Shown here in pieces: positions 44,022 to 53,384 of a stretch of DNA of 64,000 nt. The notes beneath the pieces were generated by a model, which worked only from the letters and a program-made list of their open reading frames with translations, did not search any database and was not told the DNA's origin. Source of the stretch: a bacterium. Its GTDB lineage: Bacteria; UBP4; UBA4092; JAOAEQ01. Each line of letters begins with the position of its first letter. Position 1 is the stretch's first letter. The position numbers were made by a program, and so were the translations under genes. The stretch spans positions 41,658 to 105,657 of the forward strand of contig JAOAEQ010000007.1 of assembly GCA_026416715.1 (NCBI GenBank). The letters are read 5' to 3'.

Positions 44022-45638
44022 ATGCTAAGCAATATCGAACTATTTTATTTATTTGGTGGAATCTGTTTCCTCCTTTACGGCGTAAAACAAGCCGGTGACG
44101 GATTGCAATATATCGCTGGAGCTAAGTTACGTCATATTCTCATCTCCATAACCGACCATAAGCTTCGCGCGATTGCCGTCGGAGCAATAGTTACTGCACT
44201 ATTACAAAGTAGTACCGCAACGACCGTTGTTTTAATCAGTTTGGTAAGTTCTGGATTATTGAACTTGCCCCAAAGTATTGGGATTATCCTTGGTGCAGAT
44301 ATCGGAAGCACTGTTACCGTCCAGTTATTAGCATTCAATGTTGCCGATTATGCGATTCTATTTATTGGTATTGGAATATCAATTATGCTCGGAGTGAAAC
44401 GGAAAAGTATCCAAGCGGTCGGGCGAACGATTTTTGGGTTTGGTTTGATTTTTTATGCGATTAAAATTATGTCCGCTGCGATTATCCCTCTCGGAAGCAG
44501 TGATATTTTCAAAAATATATTAATTGCATTGTCGGAATCGCCCTTATTATTATTGATATTGTCCGCAGGGTTTACCGCATTAGTCCATAGTAGTGCGGCT
44601 ACGATTGCGATAGCGATAGCATTAGCATTTTCGCAACAACACCTTATGACGATGTCACTCGCATTGCCGATCATTTACGGAGCGAATATTGGGACGTCTG
44701 CAACCGCATTGCTTGCTAGCGTTGGTAATACCGTTGAAGCGAAACGAGTCGCGTTAGCGCATGCGTTATTTAAACTTTTTGGCGTAGCGATTTTTTACCC
44801 AATTTCCAGTCCTTTTATTTTGTTGGTGCAAGCCACCGCTTCCGATACAGCGCGACAAATTGCAAACGCACATACGCTGTTTAATGTCGCAATTGCGTTC
44901 GTATTTCTACCTTTATCGGTTCCGTTATCGAAATTAGTTACAATAATCATTCCCGAATATAAAGAAAAAGAAACCGAGGTTAAACCGAAATACTTAGATG
45001 AGAAAATGCTCGATACGCCATCATTAGCTTTCGGTTTGGCAACACGAGAAACATTACGTATGGCTGAAATTGTTTCTGAAATGTTTATCGCTACACGCGC
45101 AGCATTTCATGCAAAAAATGAAGAGGAAATTGAAATTTTGCAGAGAAAAGATGATATTCTGGATATATTCGACCGTGAAATCAAGCGGTATTTAACCAAA
45201 TTATCACAACATCATCTTAATCAAGAACAATCCCATCGTTCGGTAATTTTATTAACCATTATTAATAATCTGGAAGATATTGGAGATATTATTGACAAAA
45301 ACCTGCTTGAATTAGCAAAAAAGAAAGTGCGAAAACAACTTGAGTTTTCGCAGCAAGGCTGGAACGAAATCCAAGAACTCCATCAGCGAGTGCTTAATAA
45401 TCTTGAGCAGGTAATTGCAGCATTCACAACCAATGACAAAATGCTGGCAAAGCAAATAGTAGAAAACAAACCGGACTTCGCTGAATTAGAACGACAGTTT
45501 CGTCAATCCCATATTGCCCGATTACAAGCAGGATTACCAGAATCACTGGAAACCAGTGAAATTCATCTAGATGTATTAACCAACCTGAAACGGATTAACT
45601 CGCATGTTGTAGCAATCGCTTTAGCGATTGTTGAATAA
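44022..45638 (+). CDS. Na+/phosphate cotransporter-family protein with C-terminal PhoU-like domain
   Basis: 538 residues. Two inverted NptA-type repeats are seen: GGICFLLYGVKQAGDGLQ with ALLQSSTATTVV and GADIGSTVT, then GFTALVHSSAATIAIAIA with GANIGTSATALLAS. The QSS and SSA motifs form the sodium/phosphate site. About nine hydrophobic segments end near residue 305. The remainder (330-538) is helical and acidic like PhoU, which probably senses or gates transport. AAAGGG precedes the ATG. It should import phosphate with sodium, though some homologues mainly regulate. Confidence 0.9.
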   Translation: MLSNIELFYLFGGICFLLYGVKQAGDGLQYIAGAKLRHILISITDHKLRAIAVGAIVTALLQSSTATTVVLISLVSSGLLNLPQSIGIILGADIGSTVTVQLLAFNVADYAILFIGIGISIMLGVKRKSIQAVGRTIFGFGLIFYAIKIMSAAIIPLGSSDIFKNILIALSESPLLLLILSAGFTALVHSSAATIAIAIALAFSQQHLMTMSLALPIIYGANIGTSATALLASVGNTVEAKRVALAHALFKLFGVAIFYPISSPFILLVQATASDTARQIANAHTLFNVAIAFVFLPLSVPLSKLVTIIIPEYKEKETEVKPKYLDEKMLDTPSLAFGLATRETLRMAEIVSEMFIATRAAFHAKNEEEIEILQRKDDILDIFDREIKRYLTKLSQHHLNQEQSHRSVILLTIINNLEDIGDIIDKNLLELAKKKVRKQLEFSQQGWNEIQELHQRVLNNLEQVIAAFTTNDKMLAKQIVENKPDFAELERQFRQSHIARLQAGLPESLETSEIHLDVLTNLKRINSHVVAIALAIVE

Positions 45639-45752
45639 CACCTGCGTTGAATTGACTTGAGTTGACAATAAGAGAATGTTATAACTACACGTTATAATGC
45701 CGATGTTTTTACAAAGTTAAATTCAAACGTATCATTATGTGCAACGCATTTG

Positions 45753-45780
45753 TTTACAAGACCGCATTTGCTGGTATAAT
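45753..45780 (+). promoter_or_regulatory. sigma-70-type promoter upstream of cinA
   Basis: TTTACA (45753-45758), 16-base spacer and perfect TATAAT (45775-45780) lie about 150 bases before cinA, implying a long 5' leader. The 290-base gap (45639-45928) holds no other feature I can support. Confidence 0.4.
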
Positions 45781-45928
45781 ATCAGAATAAGAATTCATTG
45801 CGATAAAAGAAAATTGTACTATACCATATATAAAGAAATAATTTTTTGTGAGCGCTGTTTTCTCCGCAATAAATATTATGGTAACTATTTTGGCTGATTG
45901 AGATTGTGAACGTGTTTTAAAAAAAATT

Positions 45929-47212
45929 ATGCAAGCGGAAATTGTTTCTATAGGAACCGAATTAACCCTCGGACAGATAATGGATACGAATGCGGTATAT
46001 CTATCGCGACAATTGTATCAATTAGGAATAGAGGTTAACTATCGTTCCACGGTAGATGATAATTTAGCGCGAATAATTGAAATTGTTCGGATCGCATTAA
46101 CCCGGAATGATATAGTGATTCTCTGTGGCGGATTGGGTCCTACGGAAGATGATTTAACGCGCGACGTCATTGCGCAAATTGCTGGGGTGCCGCTTGAATT
46201 TCGTCCGGAATTGTTCGAAATGATAACCAATTATTTTACTCGAATTCGGCCGGGAGTAAAAATGCCGGAAACTAATCGAGTGCAAGCGTATGTTCCCAAA
46301 GGAGCAAAATATTTTATCAATTCACGAGGAACAGCGCCTGGTATATTACTTGAAACACAAGGGAAACTCATCATTGCTTTGCCAGGACCACCGCGGGAAT
46401 TGCAACCGATGTGGATGGAGCAGGTTCGTCCTGAATTAGAACTCCGGTATCGAAGTCAACAGATAATGAAATTTCGAATATTGAAAGTAGTGGGATTATC
46501 CGAATCAGCGATAAATGAAAAAATTCAGGATTTAATGCAAACAACAGGCGAATCTCATGTTGGATTGATGGCGGAACAAGGCGAAATTGCTATCCGAATA
46601 TTAGCTAAATCCGAACTCGAATCAAACGTCGATGAGCAACTCGAGCGGATTGAACGAGAAATTCGTTCCCGAATAGGAGAGTATATCTATGGCACGGATC
46701 ATGCCACCTTAGAAAGCGTAGTTGGTGATTTGTTGAGACAGAATCAGTTGCGGTTAGCAACTGCGGAATCCTGTACTGGTGGACTTCTTGGCCATCGGAT
46801 CACCAATGTTCCCGGTAGTTCCGACTATTTCGAAGTTGGGTTTGTAGTGTATAGTAATATAGCAAAACAGAAATTACTCGGGGTTCCGGCAGAAACGATA
46901 GAGACCTATGGTGCGGTAAGTGAACAGACTGCATTAGCCATGGTCATAGGATTGTTGGACAGAACCAATGTAGATATTGGAATTGCAATCACCGGCATTG
47001 CTGGACCAACTGGAGGAACAGCAGTAAAACCGGTTGGATTAGTGTATATCGCGCTTGGTGAACGTAATCGAAATCCGCAATGTAACCGATATACGTTTAC
47101 GGGTGAACGAGAATTAATTAAATGGCGAAGTACACAAGAGGCGCTCGATGTATTGCGAAAATATTTAATTCAAGAAAAAGGATACGATAGAAAACCGAGT
47201 AGAAAATCTTAA
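45929..47212 (+). CDS. cinA: CinA-family protein (ADP-ribose pyrophosphatase/NMN deamidase)
   Basis: 427 residues with both CinA domains. The N-terminal molybdopterin-binding-like COG1058 domain shows SIGTELTLGQIMDTNA, CGGLGPTEDDLTRDVIA and IALPGPPRELQPMW. The C-terminal nicotinamide-nucleotide amidase starts near residue 268 with ATAESCTGGLLGHRIT and GVSEQTALAM-like sequence, then GIAGPTGGT. It salvages NMN to nicotinate mononucleotide and clears ADP-ribose. No recA is adjacent. Full length. Confidence 0.94.
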   Translation: MQAEIVSIGTELTLGQIMDTNAVYLSRQLYQLGIEVNYRSTVDDNLARIIEIVRIALTRNDIVILCGGLGPTEDDLTRDVIAQIAGVPLEFRPELFEMITNYFTRIRPGVKMPETNRVQAYVPKGAKYFINSRGTAPGILLETQGKLIIALPGPPRELQPMWMEQVRPELELRYRSQQIMKFRILKVVGLSESAINEKIQDLMQTTGESHVGLMAEQGEIAIRILAKSELESNVDEQLERIEREIRSRIGEYIYGTDHATLESVVGDLLRQNQLRLATAESCTGGLLGHRITNVPGSSDYFEVGFVVYSNIAKQKLLGVPAETIETYGAVSEQTALAMVIGLLDRTNVDIGIAITGIAGPTGGTAVKPVGLVYIALGERNRNPQCNRYTFTGERELIKWRSTQEALDVLRKYLIQEKGYDRKPSRKS

Positions 47213-47260
47213 ATTGGACATCTGACGTTAGACCATTTGATTATAGGGAGGAAATCTTTT

Positions 47261-47908
47261 ATGAAACTATTTATTGACACGGCAAATCTCGATGAAATTC
47301 GAGAGGCGAATAGTTGGGGTATCATTGATGGCGTTACAACTAATCCATCATTGGTCGCTAAAGAAGGAAAAAATTTTAAAGAACTGATTGAAGAAATATG
47401 TAAAATTGTTGACGGGCCAATCAGTGCAGAAGTGATAAGTCTCGAAGCAGATAGTATGGTTTCTGAAGCGATAGAATTAGCGAAAATACATAAAAACATT
47501 GTAGTGAAAATCCCATTAATTATTGAAGGATTAAAAGCTGTTAAGCGATTGAAAAAAGAAGGGATTAAAACGAATGTAACGTTATGTTTTTCTCCGGCTC
47601 AAGCTCTGTTGGCAGCGAAAGCTGGCGGAACTTATATTAGTCCATTTATTGGTAGGTTAGATGATGTTGCTCATAATGGTATGGAACTAATTCGACAGAT
47701 CAAAACTATCTACGATAACTATGGATATCAAACTCAGATTATTGCTGCTAGTATTCGCCATCCATTACATGTTGTTGAAGCCGCTATGGCAGGGGCAGAT
47801 ATCGCTACGGTTCCTTTTAAAATTATTCGACAGTTAGTGAACCATCCTTTAACAGATATTGGTATAGAAAAATTCTTAACCGACTGGAATAAGCGAATTA
47901 AAAACTGA
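47261..47908 (+). CDS. tal: small transaldolase / fructose-6-phosphate aldolase-type protein
   Basis: 215 residues from ATG 47261, which has GGGAGGA 8-9 bases upstream; the earlier in-frame start (47237) precedes that site. [38 protein letters not shown] (Schiff-base Lys), [19 protein letters not shown] and [11 protein letters not shown] are typical of the decameric TalC/FSA class. It transfers dihydroxyacetone units in the pentose phosphate pathway; transaldolase and FSA activities cannot be separated by eye. It is placed between cinA and kdsD. Confidence 0.92.
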   Translation: MKLFIDTANLDEIREANSWGIIDGVTTNPSLVAKEGKNFKELIEEICKIVDGPISAEVISLEADSMVSEAIELAKIHKNIVVKIPLIIEGLKAVKRLKKEGIKTNVTLCFSPAQALLAAKAGGTYISPFIGRLDDVAHNGMELIRQIKTIYDNYGYQTQIIAASIRHPLHVVEAAMAGADIATVPFKIIRQLVNHPLTDIGIEKFLTDWNKRIKN

Positions 47909-48015
47909 TAGTTGAAACAAGGCAGGTATCATGTAGGTCTATTGGGTATATATTTTAAACAAATCCAAATAAGTATTCTTGACGCAGCTATCATCTAACT
48001 AGCCACGCAATTATT

Positions 48016-49008
48016 ATGGATAATATTCTCGACCAAGCAAAAAAAGTTTTAGAAACCGAATCAGCGGCGATTTTAAATCTCATTCCAAAGCTTAATCAAC
48101 AGTTCGAATCTGCCATTGCTACGATTCTCGCCTGTAAGGGTAGAGTTATCGTAACCGCAATTGGCAAATCAGGACATATTGGGCGGAAAATCGCTGCAAC
48201 CTTAGCGAGTACCGGAACCCCTTCATTCTATCTTCATCCGGCAGAAGGTGAACATGGTGACTTGGGAATGATAACATCCGATGATGTGGTATTAGCGATT
48301 TCAAACAGTGGGGAATCAGATGAAATCATCAATATTCTGCCGGTAATAAAGAAAATTGGCGTTCCTATTATCGCTATGACCGGTGCCCCGGATTCAACCT
48401 TAGCAAAGAATAGTAATGTAGTTTTGGATATAGGCGTTGAAAAAGAAGCAGACCCATTTAATTTGGTACCTACAGCAAGCACCACTGCAACATTAGCGCT
48501 TGGTGATGCCATTGCCGTTGTCTTATTACATAAGAAAGAGTTTAAAGAGAAAGACTTTGCACTATTACACCCAGGCGGCAGCATCGGTCGAGAATTAATG
48601 GAAGTAAGTGCGGTCATGCATACAGGAGCGGAAAACCCTGTTATTCATTTCCGACAAACATTTCGTGAGGCGTTAGATGAGATAACTGGAAAAAAACTCG
48701 GAGCGGTAAGTGTCGTTGACGACGACTCTAAACTTATCGGTATCATCACCGATGGTGATGTCCGTCGATTATTTCAACGGGCAGATGAGTTTCAAGGGCA
48801 ACTTCTTTCATTACCCATATCAAAAATTATGCAGCGTGACCCGATATTTGTAACGCCAACAACTCGATGCATTGAAGCAGTTCGGATTATGGAAGAGAAC
48901 CCTAAAGGTAGAAGAATTATGGTTCTACCAGTAGTCAATGATTGTGGTCAACCCGTTGGAATGATCCATCTCCATGATTTAGTTCGGCGGGGTTTCTCGG
49001 TAGGATAG
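48016..49008 (+). CDS. kdsD: D-arabinose-5-phosphate isomerase (KdsD/KpsF/GutQ family)
   Basis: 330 residues. The SIS domain has AIGKSGHIGRKIAATLASTG, AEGEHGDLGM, ISNSGESDEI, PTASTTATLALGDAIAV and LLHPGGSIGREL. Two CBS domains follow (VVDDDSKLIGIITDGDVRR; RRIMVLPVVNDCGQPVGMIH). It converts ribulose-5-phosphate to arabinose-5-phosphate, the first step to Kdo for LPS, matching the lpx genes 16 kb away. It ends 21 bases before a convergent gene. Confidence 0.95.
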   Translation: MDNILDQAKKVLETESAAILNLIPKLNQQFESAIATILACKGRVIVTAIGKSGHIGRKIAATLASTGTPSFYLHPAEGEHGDLGMITSDDVVLAISNSGESDEIINILPVIKKIGVPIIAMTGAPDSTLAKNSNVVLDIGVEKEADPFNLVPTASTTATLALGDAIAVVLLHKKEFKEKDFALLHPGGSIGRELMEVSAVMHTGAENPVIHFRQTFREALDEITGKKLGAVSVVDDDSKLIGIITDGDVRRLFQRADEFQGQLLSLPISKIMQRDPIFVTPTTRCIEAVRIMEENPKGRRIMVLPVVNDCGQPVGMIHLHDLVRRGFSVG

Positions 49009-49029
49009 GAGGAGCAAAGGAAACAAACG

Positions 49030-49389
49030 TTATTTAAATCGGGTTACTTCCAATCCTAATACCCGATTTAGTTCTAAGTTTACTGCTGACCAGCGGTCAC
49101 GGAGCAGAGTGATTTGAAATTCTTGCAATTCTTTCAGATAGCGTAATGCAAAAACTTCTTCTAAAAATGAAATTACTTTATCGACAAAACCTGGCTCTAA
49201 TCCTAGTTTATTGGATACCGGAACGATAATTTCAGCACTTCGCATCGCAAGTTTTAAATACTCATCTTCCCAGCGCGGGTCAAAAGTTGGCTCATGCAAA
49301 GCTTTTGCCATACATTCCGATATCTTTCGCCATAATTCGGCAAATTCGACCCCCAATTCCCGGTCTTTCGGTTTAAGCTTTTTCGGCAT
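49030..49389 (-). CDS. hypothetical helical protein
   Basis: I do not recognise this 119-residue protein. It starts MPKKLKPKDRELGVEF and looks all-helical with alternating charges (ELWRKISECMAKALHE; FLEEVFALRYLKELQEF). There is no signal peptide or membrane segment. It is the last minus-strand gene of the surface cluster 49.0-54.4 kb, following a possible 34-residue membrane peptide by 10 bases. A role as a cytoplasmic adaptor is conceivable but unsupported. Confidence 0.5.
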   Translation of the reverse strand: MPKKLKPKDRELGVEFAELWRKISECMAKALHEPTFDPRWEDEYLKLAMRSAEIIVPVSNKLGLEPGFVDKVISFLEEVFALRYLKELQEFQITLLRDRWSAVNLELNRVLGLEVTRFK

Positions 49390-49399
49390 AGATTATATG

Positions 49400-49504
49400 T
49401 TATTCCTTCTTGAAAAGATTCAGCGAGAACATAATAAACAAGGTGAATCCGATAATGAGCAAGACAACAATAATTTCTACAATTTGTAAGGTATTTAATC
49501 CCAT
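49400..49504 (-). CDS. possible 34-residue single-pass membrane peptide
   Basis: ATG 49504 to TAA 49400 encodes MGLNTLQIVE followed by a long hydrophobic helix (IIVVLLIIGFTLFIMF) and the basic end NLFKKE. The helix and positive C-terminal flank are what a small membrane protein should look like. It sits 10 bases ahead of the 119-residue gene in the same direction. No clear Shine-Dalgarno is present, so it may be chance. Confidence 0.35.
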   Translation of the reverse strand: MGLNTLQIVEIIVVLLIIGFTLFIMFSLNLFKKE

Positions 49505-49571
49505 AATACTTATTGTTCTGGCAACAACTTGAGTTAGTTAACAGAACTAAATCTTGAAATTGTGTGATTAT

Positions 49572-52500
49572 TTACTTCTGAATTAATGACTTAATTGCTT
49601 GAATATCTTCTTTAATATCTTTTTTCATTTCTGTAACATAGAATGGAACATTAAAAATCGGTTTTTTTTCTGGTTTTGGACCGTAAAGAATCATATCTAT
49701 TTGCGACTTCTTTTCCCAGGCAGCCGTGATATTTTTAAACGCGCTATCAATAAATTTATCCCGAACTTCTGCGCTATACTGTTCAGTAAAACCAAATTTA
49801 TCAAAGTAATCCGCGGCAACTTTTGCTTCAGCAAATGCGCTTACTGCTAATGCATGGAGCTCTTTTAGCGTTGGTGGCGGATTTAATTGCTTCACGTTCG
49901 TATCAAGGTCTGTCATAATCTGTTTGAATTTCGATGAAGTCATCTGTCCAGCCAATAGCCCTTTATATGGGTCAATCCGCATATCGCCTTTACTACTTCG
50001 CACGAATTCTTCACTTAACGACATCGTATAATGGAACGAAGGTTCTATCGCTTTATATGCTGCAGCCATCTCACCACCTTTTAAATACTTCATAATATAC
50101 GGAGATAATCGAATCACACTATCAAAATCGCCCATCGCTTTGTTCCAGCGGTTTATCAGCTCAGATAACGCCACTTTATAACTATTTTCTTCGCGACGAA
50201 GAGAAATAGTTTTCATTACAGATTCAGCTTGATTAAGATGAATTTTAGCTTGCTGATAATTTTTTGCTGCATAGGCAATGTCCATCAGTTTTAACGCGTC
50301 TTGAACCTGTTTTATTTCTGATTCTGCATATTCTTTAGCCCCAAGTTTCATATGTTCAGTTAGCGCTGATTGAATGGCTGCGGTTTCCTTTTCTTTCACC
50401 GATTGCGCTAGTTGCTCTAATCCCATAATTTCATTTTTAATGGTTTCGAAAGTTGTCATTGTCGCAATAAAAGCTGCAGGTCCCTGTTTTTTATAGTTTG
50501 TCACTGCTTGTTCGGTTCGTTCTTTCAAGCTATTTACCCGCTGGGGAATAAAAGCAGTAGCTATAACTGCTTTTGATAACATGAAATCAATCTGAGCAGC
50601 TTCCCGAGCAACGAGCGTATCTTTCGTATCCTTACTCGCTCGATCAGCGAGCATTAACGCTGCGGTTGCAGCTCGTAACGATTCCGGGTAACGTTTTGCT
50701 TTCATTTCGCGTTCTGCAAGGTCTAACTGGATTACCGCGTTTTGTAAAGTAGTCGGTTCCAATTTCCATGCGCCGAGCTCTTTTGCTAACGCTACTGCTT
50801 TTCTCGCTTTATGAATTTGTCCGTTTAATGCATCTTGTGCCGCTTGTTCAGCTTCATTGATATCTTGTAAGGCAAGGTCGAATTTCCCTGCTTGCAGGTC
50901 TGTCTGTGCATCGTTTAGTTTCGTTAACGCTTTATCGTATGCTTCAATAGCATAACCGTATGCGCCAGCTAATTTCGCTTCGTTAATTTGCAGTTGCACG
51001 TTCGGAGTCCGGTCAATAATTTGCTGTCGGATTGATTTATTTTTTGCTGCAATAGCAACATTCTGACTTGCGACCGCACTCTCAAACGCTAAATTGTATC
51101 TTTTTGCTGCAAGTTTTGTATTTGCTTCTTCGAGTAGATTTTTTGCTTGTTTCAAAAGGTCGGGGGCATAACGAGCAACCAAGTATTTTTCTTCTTCTAC
51201 ATTTGCAATGAGGGTATTGGTCTCGTTGATTTTGGCTATCGCTTTACTGCGGATAGTTGTAATCGCTTCTGCACATTTACTTTCAACCTGACCTGCGATA
51301 TCAATCGCTTTGGTGAACTGTTGCGCGACTAACGCTTCTTTACCTGAAGCTAATAACGCTCGAGCTTCTTTCATTTCATCAATAGCATAGAGATCTCCAC
51401 CTTCGCCAACCGTTCGAGATATTTCTTTTTCTGCAGCAATCAGACTGATTTCCGCATTGCGTTTTATAGCTGCCATTTTGGCTTCCTGAGCTTTTTCAAT
51501 TGTAGTTTGCGCAGTAACTATCGCATCTCGATACTGTTTACTTTCCAAATACGATTCGGCTAAGGATTCTAACGATGCAGCGCGTGCGAGTAGATCACTA
51601 GCATAGATGGTCGCTTGTGCATCTTGTGCGTCTTGAATAGCAAGTTTCGCTTTTTGGATTTCATCGTTAGCCCGTAAGCGGAGTTGATCATTAGCACGTT
51701 CAATTTTATTTGAAATGTCATCAAGTAATTTTTTTACTTGGTCATATTCACTCGCATTATATGCTTTAATCGCCTCATTATGTAAAGATTCAGCTTCAGC
51801 TAAAAAAATCGGAGCATATTTTTCTCCATCGTTAGCGCGAACTAAATCAATACTTTTTTGGGCTGTATCTAACATTTCTTTAAGACGTAATTTTTCTGCT
51901 TTAGCGAGAATTGACGGCGCTTCGTTCTCAACCATTTTCGCTACCGATACAGCAATTTTGTAATCTTTCGCATTGAATTGACTCCAAGCGGTCGCAAAAC
52001 GTCCTTTTATCGAATTATATTCTATTGGCACATATTTTTTCGCGTTAGCTTCCTCGAGCGCAAGCATTAATTTTTCTGCTTTAGCAACCGCATCCCGCGC
52101 TAGGCTCTCTAAAGCGCCATTATCCGCGGTTTCCGCTAAAATTAATGCACTTTTCCCCTTATCTATTGCTAGGAGATATTTCTCTTGCTTCAATAAATTT
52201 TCTGCTTCTGTAACTGCATCTTTTGCTTTTGTCCAAGCATCCGGAACCCGGATTTCCGCTTCATTAAACCGAGCTTCTTCGAGTTTCGCCTTTGCATCGT
52301 TTACATATTTATTAGCTGCTTCAATAACATTTTTTAATAATGTTCCTACTCCAGACGTTACCTCGTTAGCGAGTTGGATAGTTTTATCATAATTCTTTTT
52401 GGTATGAGCGTTTCTCATTTTATCCCGAGTTTTTTCGAGTTTATCATATAACTGCGGGTCAGTTTTACGACCTTCATTTTCTGTAGCAATTCGAAATTTA

Positions 52501-52853
52501 CGTTCCGCAAGTTCGAAATCCGCTTCAGCTTTTTTTTGCCGAGTGGTTTCAAATAAATCTTTGGCTAGGGTCAATGCGGTTTTTATCGTAGTTCTTGATT
52601 CTTTATAATTTCCGGCATCATAGAGTTGTTTTGCCCGAGCTAATGAATCTTCCGTTTGTTTTAGTTTATTTGGAGCATGGATATCTGCTTGATAATCCTT
52701 CGCTTTAAGAACCAATTTTTCTACCGTACCGATTTGCCATTTTGCAAATTGTTTATCCAAACAACCGGTTAAACAACCGATAACGAAACCGAATATTACC
52801 AATATTTTTATTATATTTAATGGTTGTAAATTCGTTTTAGGATAAGTTCTCAC
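49572..52853 (-). CDS. large helical-repeat lipoprotein
   Basis: 1093 residues. A signal peptide ends in lipobox LTGC with Cys31, so the protein should be lipid-anchored. From about residue 45 to 850 it is a chain of roughly 45-70-residue units built of Ala/Lys/Glu-rich helices of the kind A-K-x-L-x-x-A, with recurring 'Y-x-x-A' turns (LYDAGNYKESRTTIKTAL, KYEPI-like breaks, LESKQYRDAIVTAQTTI). This resembles TPR-like or DUF4398-like helical hairpins. The last 230 residues differ (LINRWNKAMGDFDSVIRLSP; DMRIDPYKGLLAGQM). It could be a long periplasmic or surface scaffold. No Gly/Pro-rich or adhesive motif is seen. Confidence 0.7.
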   Translation of the reverse strand: MRTYPKTNLQPLNIIKILVIFGFVIGCLTGCLDKQFAKWQIGTVEKLVLKAKDYQADIHAPNKLKQTEDSLARAKQLYDAGNYKESRTTIKTALTLAKDLFETTRQKKAEADFELAERKFRIATENEGRKTDPQLYDKLEKTRDKMRNAHTKKNYDKTIQLANEVTSGVGTLLKNVIEAANKYVNDAKAKLEEARFNEAEIRVPDAWTKAKDAVTEAENLLKQEKYLLAIDKGKSALILAETADNGALESLARDAVAKAEKLMLALEEANAKKYVPIEYNSIKGRFATAWSQFNAKDYKIAVSVAKMVENEAPSILAKAEKLRLKEMLDTAQKSIDLVRANDGEKYAPIFLAEAESLHNEAIKAYNASEYDQVKKLLDDISNKIERANDQLRLRANDEIQKAKLAIQDAQDAQATIYASDLLARAASLESLAESYLESKQYRDAIVTAQTTIEKAQEAKMAAIKRNAEISLIAAEKEISRTVGEGGDLYAIDEMKEARALLASGKEALVAQQFTKAIDIAGQVESKCAEAITTIRSKAIAKINETNTLIANVEEEKYLVARYAPDLLKQAKNLLEEANTKLAAKRYNLAFESAVASQNVAIAAKNKSIRQQIIDRTPNVQLQINEAKLAGAYGYAIEAYDKALTKLNDAQTDLQAGKFDLALQDINEAEQAAQDALNGQIHKARKAVALAKELGAWKLEPTTLQNAVIQLDLAEREMKAKRYPESLRAATAALMLADRASKDTKDTLVAREAAQIDFMLSKAVIATAFIPQRVNSLKERTEQAVTNYKKQGPAAFIATMTTFETIKNEIMGLEQLAQSVKEKETAAIQSALTEHMKLGAKEYAESEIKQVQDALKLMDIAYAAKNYQQAKIHLNQAESVMKTISLRREENSYKVALSELINRWNKAMGDFDSVIRLSPYIMKYLKGGEMAAAYKAIEPSFHYTMSLSEEFVRSSKGDMRIDPYKGLLAGQMTSSKFKQIMTDLDTNVKQLNPPPTLKELHALAVSAFAEAKVAADYFDKFGFTEQYSAEVRDKFIDSAFKNITAAWEKKSQIDMILYGPKPEKKPIFNVPFYVTEMKKDIKEDIQAIKSLIQK

Positions 52854-52993
52854 GTTTATATCTCCTTTTATCTTTGTTTATATTTTTTAACAAGATTAAA
52901 AGCAATTTATTTCGAATAGGAAAATACATAATACCGGTCATACAGCCGATGTATTGTTGTACCACCGGTTTTTATATTTTAGTTGTTATTATA

Positions 52994-53326
52994 TTATGCT
53001 CGGAGTTCTCCAAGCCATTTATACAGAAACAATTGCTGACGATGTAGCGATTTTTCTATGGTGCGCAGTTCCATATCCGCCATATTCGCTAATTGATTTA
53101 ACGAAACTATTTGTCGCAATAATTTAATTAAGTTTGAACGAACGCTATCGCGATTTCCTAAATCCGCTATCACCGGCTGGATATGCCGTGCGATATTACC
53201 CTTACTAATAAGCAATGTTCGTTCCTGTTCCGCTTCAATCGGAATTCTATATGCTACCTGGCGGATAAGCTCGCGAATCGTCGCTAGTTCTTTAATAATT
53301 TCTTCGAGTCGTTCAATCGCTTCCAT
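52994..53326 (-). CDS. hypothetical coiled-coil-like protein
   Basis: I do not recognise this 110-residue protein. It begins MEAIERLEEIIKELATIREL, with heptad-like spacing of hydrophobic residues, and stays helical throughout (SNLIKLLRQIVSLNQLANMA; RTIEKSLHRQQLFLYKWL). There is no signal peptide. It lies between the zinc-ribbon exported protein and the large lipoprotein, 58 and 140 bases from each. It may be a small cytoplasmic partner. Confidence 0.5.
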   Translation of the reverse strand: MEAIERLEEIIKELATIRELIRQVAYRIPIEAEQERTLLISKGNIARHIQPVIADLGNRDSVRSNLIKLLRQIVSLNQLANMADMELRTIEKSLHRQQLFLYKWLGELRA

Positions 53327-53384
53327 TTATGTTATGAAAAAGATCGCAACCAAATACCGTCAGCTTTCCTGAAAACATTAATCC

